64,000 nucleotides of DNA from Variovorax sp. ZS18.2.2 (GTDB taxonomy: Bacteria; Pseudomonadota; Gammaproteobacteria; Burkholderiales; Burkholderiaceae_C). The notes under the pieces were generated by a model. That model had not been told where the DNA came from. It worked only from the letters and a program-made list of their open reading frames with translations, and searched no databases. This document shows positions 1 through 8,992 of this stretch, piece after piece. The first letter of the stretch is position 1. Every line of letters begins with the position of its first letter. Made by a program: the position numbers and the translations under genes. The DNA is taken from assembly GCF_024701975.1 (NCBI RefSeq), contig NZ_JANLNM010000001.1, positions 1,550,001-1,614,000 on the forward strand, read 5' to 3'.

Positions 1-2709
1 CGTCGCGTGGATCGTGCGGCGTAGCTGTGGCTCGCTGATGTAGCGCAGCAGGAACATCGTACGCAGCACCCTCCCGAGCTCGCGAAACGCAAAGTACAGC
101 TTGTTCTTACGGCTCTTGCTGCCCAGGCGCCGCAGCAGCGTGGACGGCGTGATCATGCCGGCCTTGATCGAGACCGCCACGCGCAGCATGTCCTCGTAGT
201 GGCGCTCGATCAGATCCCAGTCGATGGCCTCCCCTCGAAACAGCGACTGGATATTCTGGTACTTCGCGTCCTTGCCCGGCTTGAAGAAGATCAGATCCTT
301 GACGTTGCGGATGCGCGGCATCAGCTCGATACCCAGAAGATGGGCCAGCGCGAAGACTGGCGTGTTCTGTGCCTGGGTATCGCCGTGCACCGTGTCGGGC
401 TGAATGTCGGAGTCGTTTCGGATCAACCCGTCCAGGATATAGACCGCCTCATACACCCCGCAAGGAATGAAATGGCTGAACAGCGCGATGTAGGTGTCGG
501 ACACGTGGTAGTAGCCGATGCCCCCGTAGCCGCCATAGCGGATGTGATATTCGGACAGCAGGTTCTTCTCGTACATCGACCACTTCGTGCCGTCGGCCGA
601 GGCCGACTTCCCGGAACCCCAGTACTTCGGAAGGCCAAAGCGGTGGTAAGCATTGACCGTCTTCGTGATGGCCTTGTCCAGGCGATCCTCCGTGACGTGC
701 CGCAGGTTGAGCCAGGCGATCTGCTTGCGACTGAAACTCTTTAGGCTGCGCGCCGTCTGGCTCGCTCCCATGTTGAAGCCGTAGCAGAACAGCGTCGCAA
801 TGAAGCGCGCCCGGGGATCGTCCAGCTTCGATTCAAAGCCCGACAAGGGTCCGAACATCTTGTGCAGGTTCAGCCACCCCTCCGTCTGGATCAGCGCTTC
901 GAGCACGTTCACGTGGCCCAGCCCCTCGTTGACGGCCTGGTCAAGCGCGTCGAAACCTTCTGGCAGCACATCGCTCTCGACCTTGCGGATCAACAACCCG
1001 TTCGGCCCCCAGGCGACGCCCGCATTCTGCGGAAACTCCTGATCAACGGCCTCGGCCAATGCCGTCAGCTTGTTGCGAAGTCCCTCGCAAAAACCCCTTC
1101 CATCCGACTCCAGACCGAGCATCTCGACGTAGCCATTCAACTCGGCCTGGAAGGTGGCCTGATCAACGAAGTGGTTGCGGTAGTCGTCGTAGAGCTCGCT
1201 GCGCGGCACGAACAGATCGCCGGACTGCAATTCCTCGTGGAGCCGGCTGAACAGGCACAGCTCAAAATACTTGCGATGCAGGCGCTGCGGCAAAGGCATG
1301 TTGGCACCCTTGCCGACGATGAGGTGGCGCCATTTCACGGGCAGCCAAGCCAGGTCGAGATCGGTCTGTCCGACCTCGGCCTGCAGATATTCCTTGTGGC
1401 TGTTGCGGTGTCGCAGCATCCAGGTGAGGGCCTGCCCGAAGGCGTCGTCACGATAGGTTGCCATCGGTTGCATCACGTCAAGGCACTCGAACAGCAAGGC
1501 CCGCTTGGTGCCGTAGGGCCTGAGCATGAAGGGGAAATAATTGTTGTCCGCATAGGCCATGTACTCATCGCATTCTTCGATGAGCTGCCGCGGCTCGTCC
1601 ACCAGGCTGCCGCCGATGGCCGCCAGCCGGTCTACCTCGGGATCGTCCTGGTTGTAGGCCGTCAGTACCTCTCGCAATTGCCCGACCAGACGGTCGACCT
1701 GCAGGGCATGCTCGACCCGGTATTCCCGCAGCCGCATGTTCGCATCGGTGTCCAGCTTGCGCACGGTCTTAACGAAGATCTCGGCGATGTCGTCGGTGGC
1801 TTTGCGCAACTGCGACTGGATCAGCAGCACGGTCAGGGCATAACGCTTGCGCTCGACCAGCGAACGCATTTCCGAGATATCGAGCGCGCGTGCCTCCAGG
1901 ATGAGCTGTGCGCGCTTGGTGGCGGCCACGTCGTACAGATCCGGCAAGCCTTGCGCCAACTCGCGCAGCCAACGGATGTGCTGCAAGAACGCGACCACTT
2001 CCCGTGCCGTCGGCTTGCCGGGTTCACGCTTGATGCGGTCCCAGCCCTGCCAGTACGCGGCGCAATATGCAGCGCAAGGCGGGCTTTCTTCCCCCTGGGG
2101 TTTGGCATCGTCATCCTCAATTCCGAGCAACGCATCCAGTCGATCACGCGTCGGCTGGTCGAGCGCAGCCACGATGCGGTCCTGGATGGCCGTGTTGACT
2201 TTGTCGCGCGCGGCCTGTGCGATGCGATCCAGGTAGCTGAAGCCGGGCAGCACGTAGCGCTGGTGCACGAGTTCCTCGAGCAACGCATTGATGATGTCGG
2301 GCAGCTCCTGCTTGGTGCGCGCGGCCGCCTCGGCACGCTCGACCATCCAGCGCCGTGCGGCCTGGTCGACCTCCTGCAATTTCAGGACCGTCACCACCTG
2401 CTGCAAGTGGCGCGACTTCTCGCCCGAGGCGTCGTAACGAGCCAAGGCGTCCTTGGACGGCCGGGCGATCTTGAATTTCTTGCACACGTGCGCCACGATC
2501 ACAAGCGGCACGCTCGCCAAGGGCACCGAATGGCCCAGGCGCTGCATCAGCTTGAGCTGCAAGATCAGGAAAGTCTGGGGCGAGGTGCGCCGATAGGAAT
2601 CGGTCACGAATTTGCGCTCTTTGGCGCTCGGCGTGTAGAGCTGGTCCAGTTCCTGAGGCGAGATGTCGTCTCGCAGCCTGGGGTAGGCAGTTTCGTCGAG
2701 ATTGCTCAT
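1..2709 (-). CDS. tnpA: Tn3-family transposase TnpA (C-terminus off window)
   Basis: DDE transposase for replicative transposition of the element. 903 codons are visible without a stop, against roughly 1000 in the family, so only about the last 90 residues are missing. The three catalytic acids are all visible: Asp706 in ADGTKW, Asp777 in HGDTQAQN and Glu877 in FRELGRV. The start at 2709 gives MSNLDETAYPRLRDD, the N-terminus of the group with a DUF4158-type start. An upstream ATG at 2771 runs into a stop after about 20 codons. The gene reads leftward, so its 3' end faces the left transposon terminus, as usual in Tn3 elements. It looks intact and potentially active. Confidence 0.93.
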   Translation of the reverse strand, partial: MSNLDETAYPRLRDDISPQELDQLYTPSAKERKFVTDSYRRTSPQTFLILQLKLMQRLGHSVPLASVPLVIVAHVCKKFKIARPSKDALARYDASGEKSRHLQQVVTVLKLQEVDQAARRWMVERAEAAARTKQELPDIINALLEELVHQRYVLPGFSYLDRIAQAARDKVNTAIQDRIVAALDQPTRDRLDALLGIEDDDAKPQGEESPPCAAYCAAYWQGWDRIKREPGKPTAREVVAFLQHIRWLRELAQGLPDLYDVAATKRAQLILEARALDISEMRSLVERKRYALTVLLIQSQLRKATDDIAEIFVKTVRKLDTDANMRLREYRVEHALQVDRLVGQLREVLTAYNQDDPEVDRLAAIGGSLVDEPRQLIEECDEYMAYADNNYFPFMLRPYGTKRALLFECLDVMQPMATYRDDAFGQALTWMLRHRNSHKEYLQAEVGQTDLDLAWLPVKWRHLIVGKGANMPLPQRLHRKYFELCLFSRLHEELQSGDLFVPRSELYDDYRNHFVDQATFQAELNGYVEMLGLESDGRGFCEGLRNKLTALAEAVDQEFPQNAGVAWGPNGLLIRKVESDVLPEGFDALDQAVNEGLGHVNVLEALIQTEGWLNLHKMFGPLSGFESKLDDPRARFIATLFCYGFNMGASQTARSLKSFSRKQIAWLNLRHVTEDRLDKAITKTVNAYHRFGLPKYWGSGKSASADGTKWSMYEKNLLSEYHIRYGGYGGIGYYHVSDTYIALFSHFIPCGVYEAVYILDGLIRNDSDIQPDTVHGDTQAQNTPVFALAHLLGIELMPRIRNVKDLIFFKPGKDAKYQNIQSLFRGEAIDWDLIERHYEDMLRVAVSIKAGMITPSTLLRRLGSKSRKNKLYFAFRELGRVLRTMFLLRYISEPQLRRTIHAT

Positions 2710-2910
2710 AGACGCTGGCGCATCTCCGCTCTCGCGGCACTGAATGCGTGTGCGATCCATTTCTGTTTCATGATCACACTACCGCAATGATGACTTCCGC
2801 CAGATAGGGAAACGACACGACGCTGCTTGCATCCACCAATCCAGCACTAATACAAAACACCAGTGCGATTCGACAGGCGGATCAAAACTCGATCAGTATG
2901 GGCGATCGAC

Positions 2911-3393
2911 TCAGTCGGCTTCCGGCACGGCCCACGCGTCTTCGCGCAGCACCAGTTTTTCGAGCAGGCGCGCCAGCGTGGCGCACTCCTTGGCTGTGAG
3001 CGGCGCCAGCATCGCCTCTTGACGAGCCTCGAACAGCGGCAGCGCCGCTTCATAGAGTTCGCTGCCGCGACGTGTGATCGACAGCACCGCACGCCGTGCG
3101 TCGTTCGGGTCGTTACGCCGGGCGATGTAGCCGCGTTCGAGCATGGTGTTGACCGCGCGGCTCACGCTGTTCTTGGGGCGCCCGGTGAAGGCGCAGATAT
3201 CTTGCGCGGTCATTTCACCGGCTTTGTTGAGGCAGAAAACGACCACGAAATCAGAGCGCGAAATCTCGTGCTTCTCCATCACTTGTCGGTAAACGCTGTT
3301 GGTATAGAAGCTCGCCAGATAGCTGATTTGGCTCGCATAGGTGATCGATCCGGAGATGAAGTCAGTGAGATTCGGCATCGGGTAAGTACTCAT
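2911..3393 (-). CDS. MarR-family transcriptional regulator
   Basis: 160-residue winged-helix protein of normal MarR length. The recognition region is around residues 60-100 (TAQDICAFTGRPKNSVSRAV), followed by the wing motif DPNDARRAVLSITRRG. It is divergent from the Bug receptor gene, with 65 bp between the two starts, and that gap holds two matched palindromes (separate entry). By analogy with other MarR proteins it probably represses the receptor-hydrolase-oxidase operon and itself, and is released by a small aromatic or acidic ligand. The ligand is not deducible from sequence. Confidence 0.9.
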   Translation of the reverse strand: MSTYPMPNLTDFISGSITYASQISYLASFYTNSVYRQVMEKHEISRSDFVVVFCLNKAGEMTAQDICAFTGRPKNSVSRAVNTMLERGYIARRNDPNDARRAVLSITRRGSELYEAALPLFEARQEAMLAPLTAKECATLARLLEKLVLREDAWAVPEAD

Positions 3394-3399
3394 TTTGAT

Positions 3400-3437
3400 G
3401 GTTCATTATGGAACTAAGCTCGGTTCTGAATGGAACC
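3400..3437. promoter_or_regulatory. Twin palindromic operators, probable MarR sites
   Basis: Two 16-bp palindromes of the form GGTTC-N6-GAACY lie at 3400-3415 and 3422-3437, offset by 22 bp (two helical turns). They fill most of the 65-bp gap between the divergent MarR gene and the Bug receptor gene. Position, symmetry and phasing fit cooperative binding of two MarR dimers that shut both promoters. Assignment to this MarR is inferred. Confidence 0.7.
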
Positions 3438-3458
3438 TAATATGGGCAATCAAAAACC

Positions 3459-4448
3459 ATGCGTAGCCTCTTGAAAGCAACTCATCTGCTGCTGGCGTTT
3501 GCTGCGTCAGCAGCGTTTCTGGCACCGACCCACGCTGAACGCTATCCGTCCAAACCGGTCACGCTCGTGAGTCCGTTGCCCGCGGGAGCCAGCACCGACG
3601 TGGTGACGCGCGCCTGGATGCATTGCGCCCAGCGCGACAGTCTCGCGGGGCAGCCGTTCGTGCTGGTCAACAAGCCCGGTGCCAACGGCGTGGTGGCAGC
3701 GAGCTTCATGAAGCAACAGCCGGCCGACGGTTACACGGTCATGGTCGCAGGCATGTCGCAGACCACCATTACCCCCTATGTCTTCAAGAAACCGCCCTAC
3801 GACCCCGAAAAGGACTTCGAAGGCGCGGCCATGTTCGCGGTCAGTCCGCTCACGCTCGTGGCCAGTGCGCAGTCGGGCATCAAGACAATGGACGACCTCG
3901 TCGCCTACGCCAAGGCGCGCCCCGGTGGGATCGACTTCGGTATTGGGGCTATCGGTGCACCCGGGCATCTGCTGAGTGCGGCGCTCGCGGCCAAGCTGGG
4001 GATCAAGGCGACGATGGTGCCGATGAACGGCGAGCCCAACGGGCTCACAGCACTGATGGGCGAACAGGTGCCCGTGATGATCTTCCTGACCGGCTCGGCC
4101 ACGCAGTACATCGACAACGGCAAACTGGTGCCGATTCTCAACTTCACCGACAAGCGCCTGCCCACCATGCCGGCCGTGCCCACTGCCGGCGAGGTGCTGC
4201 ACGATCCGGGCTTCGCGCGCACCGCATGGATCGGCATCACGACCAAGGCCGGCAGCCCGCCCGAAGTGACACAGTCGATCGATCGCTGGACGCAAGCCTG
4301 TCTTGATACGCCCGAGTTCAATCGCGCGCTCAAGCAGGCGCTCTTCGCGCCGCAGTACGTGAGTGCCAAGGACTACGCGGGCGTCGTCAAGCGCGACATC
4401 GCGTTCTGGCGGCCGTGGATCGAGCGCCTGGGTATCACCAATGACTGA
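3459..4448 (+). CDS. Bug/TctC-family periplasmic solute receptor
   Basis: 329-residue binding protein of the tripartite tricarboxylate transporter receptor family, which binds carboxylates in the periplasm. The signal peptide is residues 1-27, with cleavage after PTHA. The hallmark P-A-G-A-STDVVTRA region follows the first strand, and KPGANGVVAASF and QPADGYT are typical. Two cysteines (about residues 55 and 278) are unusual and could form a disulfide. It is the first gene of a three-gene operon: its stop overlaps the next start in ATGACTGA. No TctA/TctB membrane partner is nearby, as is common for Bug proteins. The ligand is unknown. Confidence 0.9.
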   Translation: MRSLLKATHLLLAFAASAAFLAPTHAERYPSKPVTLVSPLPAGASTDVVTRAWMHCAQRDSLAGQPFVLVNKPGANGVVAASFMKQQPADGYTVMVAGMSQTTITPYVFKKPPYDPEKDFEGAAMFAVSPLTLVASAQSGIKTMDDLVAYAKARPGGIDFGIGAIGAPGHLLSAALAAKLGIKATMVPMNGEPNGLTALMGEQVPVMIFLTGSATQYIDNGKLVPILNFTDKRLPTMPAVPTAGEVLHDPGFARTAWIGITTKAGSPPEVTQSIDRWTQACLDTPEFNRALKQALFAPQYVSAKDYAGVVKRDIAFWRPWIERLGITND

Positions 4449-5517
4449 AGAAGCCACGCGCGGCGTTCACATCGAACGCGACTTCCGGCTCGCTGGTGGC
4501 CAGGTGCTGGCCGAGGCATGCGCGGCCTACATCACGCTGGGCACGCTCAATGTCGCGCGAGACAACGCGGTGCTGATCACACACGGCTTCACCTCGAGCC
4601 ATGAATTCGTGCTGTCCGGAAGCAGCGCCGCTGAAGGCTCCTGGAGCGAGCTCGTGGGCCCGGGCAAGGCCATCGACACGCGGCGCTACTTCGTCGTGTC
4701 GTCCAACGCGCTGGGCTCGTGCTACGGCTCGACCGGGCCGGCCAGCATCGATCCGGCAACCGGCGAACCTTATGGGCCGGACTTTCCGGCCATCTCTTTC
4801 GAAGACATCGTGCGGCTGCAGAAATCGATGCTCGTAGCCATGGGCGTGCGCAAGCTGCATGCGGTGGCGGGCGTGTCGATGGGCGGTTTCCAGGCGCTGC
4901 AGTGGGGTGTGCAGTATCCGCAGTCGGTCTCGCGGCTGGTGATCGCGTTGGCGCATCTCGACGGGCGCGGAGCGTCGGCGGGAGCACAGGGCTTGCGCGA
5001 TGCCTTCGCGGCCGATCCGAACTGGCATAGCGGCCGCTATGCACCTGGCGACATGGGCGAATTGCTGTCGCGCCTGCGCTTGGACACACTGCGCCGCTAC
5101 GGCATGGACGCGTGGCTTGCAAGCCTGTCGCTCGACGAGCCGCAGCGCTCCGAACGCATGTGTGCCTTGTCCCGGGCGTGGGCCGAAGGGTTCGACGCCA
5201 ATTCGCTGGCGACGCTGATACAGACCATCGAACGCTTCGACGTGCGCGAACAGCTTGGCGCCATTCGCGCCCGCGTGCTGTATGTGCTGAGTTCGAGCGA
5301 TGCGCTGTTTCCGTCGTCGCTCGGGCCGGCCGCGATGCAAGACCTGAAGCGCCACGGCGTGCAGGCGCACTTCCACGAACTGCGCAGCGACTACGGCCAC
5401 CTTGCCAGCGGAATCGATGCGCACCTTTGGAGCGAGGTGTTGCGCGAGTTTCTTACCGGTCAGGAACAGGTTGACGCGATTCAGACCTTCGCCCACGAGA
5501 CACGGAGATATGGATGA
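4441..5517 (+). CDS. Alpha/beta hydrolase, homoserine O-acetyltransferase (MetX)-like
   Basis: 358 residues of the MetX-like alpha/beta hydrolase family. The nucleophile is Ser146 in GVSMGGFQAL. The likely acid is in SSSDALFP and the histidine in DYGHLASG, so the triad is complete. NALGSCYGSTGP and DFPAISFEDIVR are MetX-family signatures. The start overlaps the receptor stop by 8 bases and the end overlaps the oxidase start by 4, so translation is probably coupled. A biosynthetic acyltransferase role is unlikely in a MarR-controlled transposon operon. A thioester or ester hydrolase acting on the receptor's ligand, or a variant acyltransferase, is more likely (inference). Confidence 0.82.
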   Translation: MTEEATRGVHIERDFRLAGGQVLAEACAAYITLGTLNVARDNAVLITHGFTSSHEFVLSGSSAAEGSWSELVGPGKAIDTRRYFVVSSNALGSCYGSTGPASIDPATGEPYGPDFPAISFEDIVRLQKSMLVAMGVRKLHAVAGVSMGGFQALQWGVQYPQSVSRLVIALAHLDGRGASAGAQGLRDAFAADPNWHSGRYAPGDMGELLSRLRLDTLRRYGMDAWLASLSLDEPQRSERMCALSRAWAEGFDANSLATLIQTIERFDVREQLGAIRARVLYVLSSSDALFPSSLGPAAMQDLKRHGVQAHFHELRSDYGHLASGIDAHLWSEVLREFLTGQEQVDAIQTFAHETRRYG

Positions 5518-6938
5518 ACGCCCCGACCCAAACCTCGCACCTGATGCCGGCGCTTCATCTGCGCGACGTACCCGCCAGCCTGATCGACGGCCTGAAGGCA
5601 CGCTTCGGCGCCAACTGTTCCACGGCAATGGCGGTGCGCACGCAGCACGGCCGCGACGAGTCTTCGTTCGATGCGCCACCGCCCTCGGCCGTGGTGTTCG
5701 CCGAAAGCACGCAGGACGTGGCCGACGCGGTGAAGCTCGCAAGCGAGCACAGCGTGCCCGTCATTCCCTTCGGCGTGGGCTCCTCGCTCGAAGGCCATCT
5801 GCTGGCGGTGCAAGGCGGCATCAGCATCGACGTGTCGCGCATGAACAAGGTGCTGTCGATCAATGCCGACGACCTCACGGTGACGGTGCAACCCGGCGTC
5901 ACGCGCAAGCAGCTCAACGAAGAGATCAAGAGCACGGGCCTGTTCTTCCCCATCGACCCCGGTGCCGACGCGTCCCTCGGCGGCATGACGGCCACGCGCG
6001 CCAGCGGCACGAACGCCGTGCGCTACGGCACGATGCGCGAGAACGTGCTGGCGCTCGAAGTGGTCACGGCCAGCGGCGAAGTCATTCGCACCGGCACGCG
6101 CGCCAAGAAGTCTTCCGCCGGCTATGACCTCACGCGCCTCATGGTGGGCAGCGAAGGCACGCTGGGCGTGGTGACCGAGGTCACGCTGCGCATCTACCCG
6201 TTGCCCGAAGCGGTGTCGGCCGCGATCTGCTCGTTCCCGAGCATCGAGGCGGCCGTGCGCACCACCATCGAGACCATCCAGCTCGGTGTGCCGATCGCGC
6301 GCGTGGAACTGATCGACGTGAACACGGTGCGCATGGTCAACGCCTACGCCAAGCTGAACCTGCGCGAAGAGCCGATGCTGCTGATGGAATTCCACGGCTC
6401 GCCCGCCGGCGTGAAGGAACAGGCCGAGACGGTGCAGGAGCTGGCCAGCGGCCACGGCGGCAATGCCTTCGAGTGGGCCAGCACGCCGGAAGAACGCACG
6501 CGCCTGTGGACCGCGCGGCACAACAGCTACTTTGCGGCGGTGCAGTCGCGCCCCGGCTGCCGCGTGATCACGACCGACACCTGCGTGCCGATCTCGCGCC
6601 TGGCCGATTGCCTGCTCGACTCGGTGGCCGAAGCCGATGCGAGCGGCATCCCCTACTTCCTCGTCGGCCACGTGGGCGACGGCAACTTCCACTTCGGCTA
6701 CCTGCTCGATCCGAACATCCCCGAAGAGCGCGTGAAGGCGGAGGCGCTCAACCACAAGCTGGTGAGCCGCGCACTGGCACTCGAGGGCACCTGCACCGGC
6801 GAGCACGGCGTGGGCCTGCACAAGATGGACTTCCTGGTGACCGAGGTGGGCGTCGGCGCCATCGACATGATGCGCACGATCAAGCGCGCGCTCGATCCGA
6901 AGAACATCATGAATCCGGGGAAAGTATTCAATATTTGA
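5514..6938 (+). CDS. FAD-linked 2-hydroxyacid oxidase/dehydrogenase (GlcD/DLD family)
   Basis: 474 residues. The N-terminal FAD-binding PCMH domain (about 50-230) shows PFGVGSSLEGH and PGADASLGGMTATRASGTNA. The C-terminal FAD-oxidase domain (about 235-470) shows HVGDGNFHFGYL and CTGEHGVGLHK, which carry the histidines and acids that bind the hydroxyacid and metal. Family members oxidise D-lactate, glycolate or 2-hydroxyglutarate-type acids to keto acids and pass electrons to quinone or cytochrome c. It overlaps the hydrolase by 4 bp. A pathway of uptake, hydrolysis and oxidation of a hydroxyacid derivative is plausible. GC content is like the host, unlike the next gene. Confidence 0.88.
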   Translation: MNAPTQTSHLMPALHLRDVPASLIDGLKARFGANCSTAMAVRTQHGRDESSFDAPPPSAVVFAESTQDVADAVKLASEHSVPVIPFGVGSSLEGHLLAVQGGISIDVSRMNKVLSINADDLTVTVQPGVTRKQLNEEIKSTGLFFPIDPGADASLGGMTATRASGTNAVRYGTMRENVLALEVVTASGEVIRTGTRAKKSSAGYDLTRLMVGSEGTLGVVTEVTLRIYPLPEAVSAAICSFPSIEAAVRTTIETIQLGVPIARVELIDVNTVRMVNAYAKLNLREEPMLLMEFHGSPAGVKEQAETVQELASGHGGNAFEWASTPEERTRLWTARHNSYFAAVQSRPGCRVITTDTCVPISRLADCLLDSVAEADASGIPYFLVGHVGDGNFHFGYLLDPNIPEERVKAEALNHKLVSRALALEGTCTGEHGVGLHKMDFLVTEVGVGAIDMMRTIKRALDPKNIMNPGKVFNI

Positions 6939-7041
6939 TGCAAATATTTTGCGTCATTCAGGGAAGGAAGCTTTGCACAACCAGCGTAATGGATGCGCAA
7001 CGTTTGCCTAAAGCAAAGTCATACAGGAAGGAGATAAAGAA

Positions 7042-8694
7042 ATGAAAAAAAGTTCGCATGATTCAAGAAATTTCGAAAACAAAACACTTGAATCTTTCAG
7101 CAAGAGGACTCGGGTGTACTCTTGTTTATCGCTGTTCGCTTTGAGTTTGGCAACCTCTTCGCATGCTGCCTCGTCAACACCAGATAGCGACGAAGGAAAA
7201 ACAAATGCAGGCGTTCTTCAATGTTTGTCATTGAAGGATCGAAAACTTGGGAGCAACGGCGAAGCGGTTGTCACGAACATATCCCTGGATTTCTTGGGTG
7301 GATATTGCGTTGTTGACGCAAAAATGAATGATTCGGATCTGAAATTTCAACTTCACCTTCCAACCAAGTGGAACAATAATTTGGCTTTTCTCGGTGGGGG
7401 TGGATTTGATGGATCAATTCCTAATCTATCGACTTACCCCTTCTTCAGTCCTTCTATCAAATCCGACGGCTATGCAATCATGGCAACCAATGGCGGTCAT
7501 GATGGTGGCTTGATTGACTCGAGCTTTGCAAGAGATCCTCGAAAATTGGCTGACTATACCAGTGAGGCTACGCACAGGGCGTTGCCATTCGGGAGGGAAA
7601 TCATCACAACCTATTATGGAAAATCAGCGGATCGAAGCTATTTCGAGGGAGGCTCCAAGGGCGGGCAAGAAGGCGTGATCGAGGCGCAGCGTTATCCAGA
7701 AGATTTCGATGGAATTGTTGCGCGTAGCAGTGGGTCTCATGCTGTAGGGCAATTTGTCAATTTCAGTCGCGTTGCACAGCAACTTGCCAAACCGAATTCA
7801 AAATTGGGTCTTCCAGAGCAGAAATTGCTCTCCGACGCTGTTTTCAAGGCATGCGACGAGAAAGATGGTTTGAAGGACGGCATCATTTCCAATCCAATTG
7901 CCTGCAAATTTAAACCGGAAGTGCTGCGGTGTAGCTGGGGCGGTAGCGATCCATGGTTTCACTCCTGCCTGTCCGATGAACAAATTTCAAGCGTGAATGT
8001 CATTGCTTCGCCTCTTGTGACTTCAAGTAAAAATATCCACTTTGAAGGATATGGCTTCGCAGGAGGAGAAAGTGATATTTCTGGTGGATGGGGTTTGTTT
8101 CAATGGCCGTTGCCTTTGGTCAATATTTCCGGAGGCCAAATATTTGCCGAAAGCTTTATTAAAGATTTTGTTCAAAATTTGGTCAGCCCAGACGATCCAG
8201 GCTATATCGATCCGAAAACTTGGAGTCCCGAGCAATCAATACCGCGACTGGAAGAGCTTAACAAATTGTTCGATACGTCGAATCCAGATCTTAGTGGATT
8301 CAAAAAGCGTGGTGGCAAGTTAGTTTCGCTCGATGGAACCATCGATTCAGCAGTCAGCTTCATCGATCAGACCAAATACTATGACAGCGTTATCAGTACA
8401 ATGGGTCAATCTGACGCTGATAGCGTAATAGAGTTTTTCGCCGCGCCAGGAGTAGGACACGTTGGCATGGGTGGAAATGGTCCATATGGAGTGGATTTAA
8501 TAAAAGCAGTTTCAACCTGGGTTGAGCAAGGCACTCCGCCATCCAAACAGAATCTGACATTAGTCAAGAAAAATCTGTTAGGACAGATTACCCTCGAGCG
8601 CCCCTTGTGCAAGTATCCGAGCTATCCCAAATATGATGGGAAAGGCCCGCAAGAAAAAGCATCAAGCTTCAACTGCACTGCCCCCGATCTTTGA
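7042..8694 (+). CDS. Tannase/feruloyl esterase-family hydrolase, cysteine-less variant
   Basis: 550-residue secreted esterase-like protein. A strong ribosome site, AAGGAG, precedes the ATG. A long 25-residue polar N-terminus leads into the signal core and a SHA-A cleavage site. The family nucleophile is Ser205 in FEGGSKGGQEG, the acid is Asp435 in LDGTIDSAVS, the histidine is His473 in PGVGHVGMG, and CDEKDGLKDGI is the calcium-loop motif. In tannases, feruloyl esterases and MHETase, cysteines next to the Ser and His form a disulfide (CS-D-HC motif). Here Gly204 and Val474 replace both. The gene is strikingly AT-rich compared with its neighbours, so it was probably acquired separately. The substrate is presumably an ester of an aromatic acid, but this is unproven. 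Confidence 0.85.
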   Translation: MKKSSHDSRNFENKTLESFSKRTRVYSCLSLFALSLATSSHAASSTPDSDEGKTNAGVLQCLSLKDRKLGSNGEAVVTNISLDFLGGYCVVDAKMNDSDLKFQLHLPTKWNNNLAFLGGGGFDGSIPNLSTYPFFSPSIKSDGYAIMATNGGHDGGLIDSSFARDPRKLADYTSEATHRALPFGREIITTYYGKSADRSYFEGGSKGGQEGVIEAQRYPEDFDGIVARSSGSHAVGQFVNFSRVAQQLAKPNSKLGLPEQKLLSDAVFKACDEKDGLKDGIISNPIACKFKPEVLRCSWGGSDPWFHSCLSDEQISSVNVIASPLVTSSKNIHFEGYGFAGGESDISGGWGLFQWPLPLVNISGGQIFAESFIKDFVQNLVSPDDPGYIDPKTWSPEQSIPRLEELNKLFDTSNPDLSGFKKRGGKLVSLDGTIDSAVSFIDQTKYYDSVISTMGQSDADSVIEFFAAPGVGHVGMGGNGPYGVDLIKAVSTWVEQGTPPSKQNLTLVKKNLLGQITLERPLCKYPSYPKYDGKGPQEKASSFNCTAPDL

Positions 8695-8801
8695 ATCTAC
8701 GAATGCTCATTGACTTGGCTATTGCCAGTAATTCGAGAATACTGGAATTCAAAGAGCAACAGCGATTCTTTGGTGCCGAAATTCAGTAATGAGCGCGGCA
8801 G

Positions 8802-8838
8802 TTCGACAACCACCGGCTTCAAGCCGGAGGTTGTCGAA
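8802..8838. repeat. 37-bp near-perfect palindrome
   Basis: Positions 8802-8819 pair with 8821-8838 around a single central base. The only mismatch is A8812 against A8828. Arms begin TTCGACAACC and end GGTTGTCGAA. It lies in the 298-bp gap after the tannase-family gene, 108 bp past its stop, and has no T-run, so it is not an ordinary intrinsic terminator. It could be a protein-binding site, a transcript-stabilising hairpin or a scar of an older insertion. The rest of 8695-8992 holds only the AGGAGA ribosome site of the next gene. Confidence 0.8.
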
Positions 8839-8992
8839 TTCTACGGATTGGCGATCCAGGTGAGGTTCGGCGAACGCCATGAAGGCTGGTCTGATTGGGG
8901 GGTCAACGCCAGCAGAGACCTCGACAACAGAGGCCTATTTCCACGCGCGATGCCAAGCGGAAGAAATAAATCGGAGATAGGAGAGATTTCGC

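Noticed and set aside
862..2790. 642-residue open frame on the plus strand
   Set aside because: Antisense to tnpA, which has all three catalytic residues; a shadow of its codon pattern.
6939..7041. TTTGC-CTAAA-GCAAA hairpin before the esterase as a terminator
   Set aside because: Only a 5-bp stem and no T-run; it lies just upstream of the strong ribosome site.
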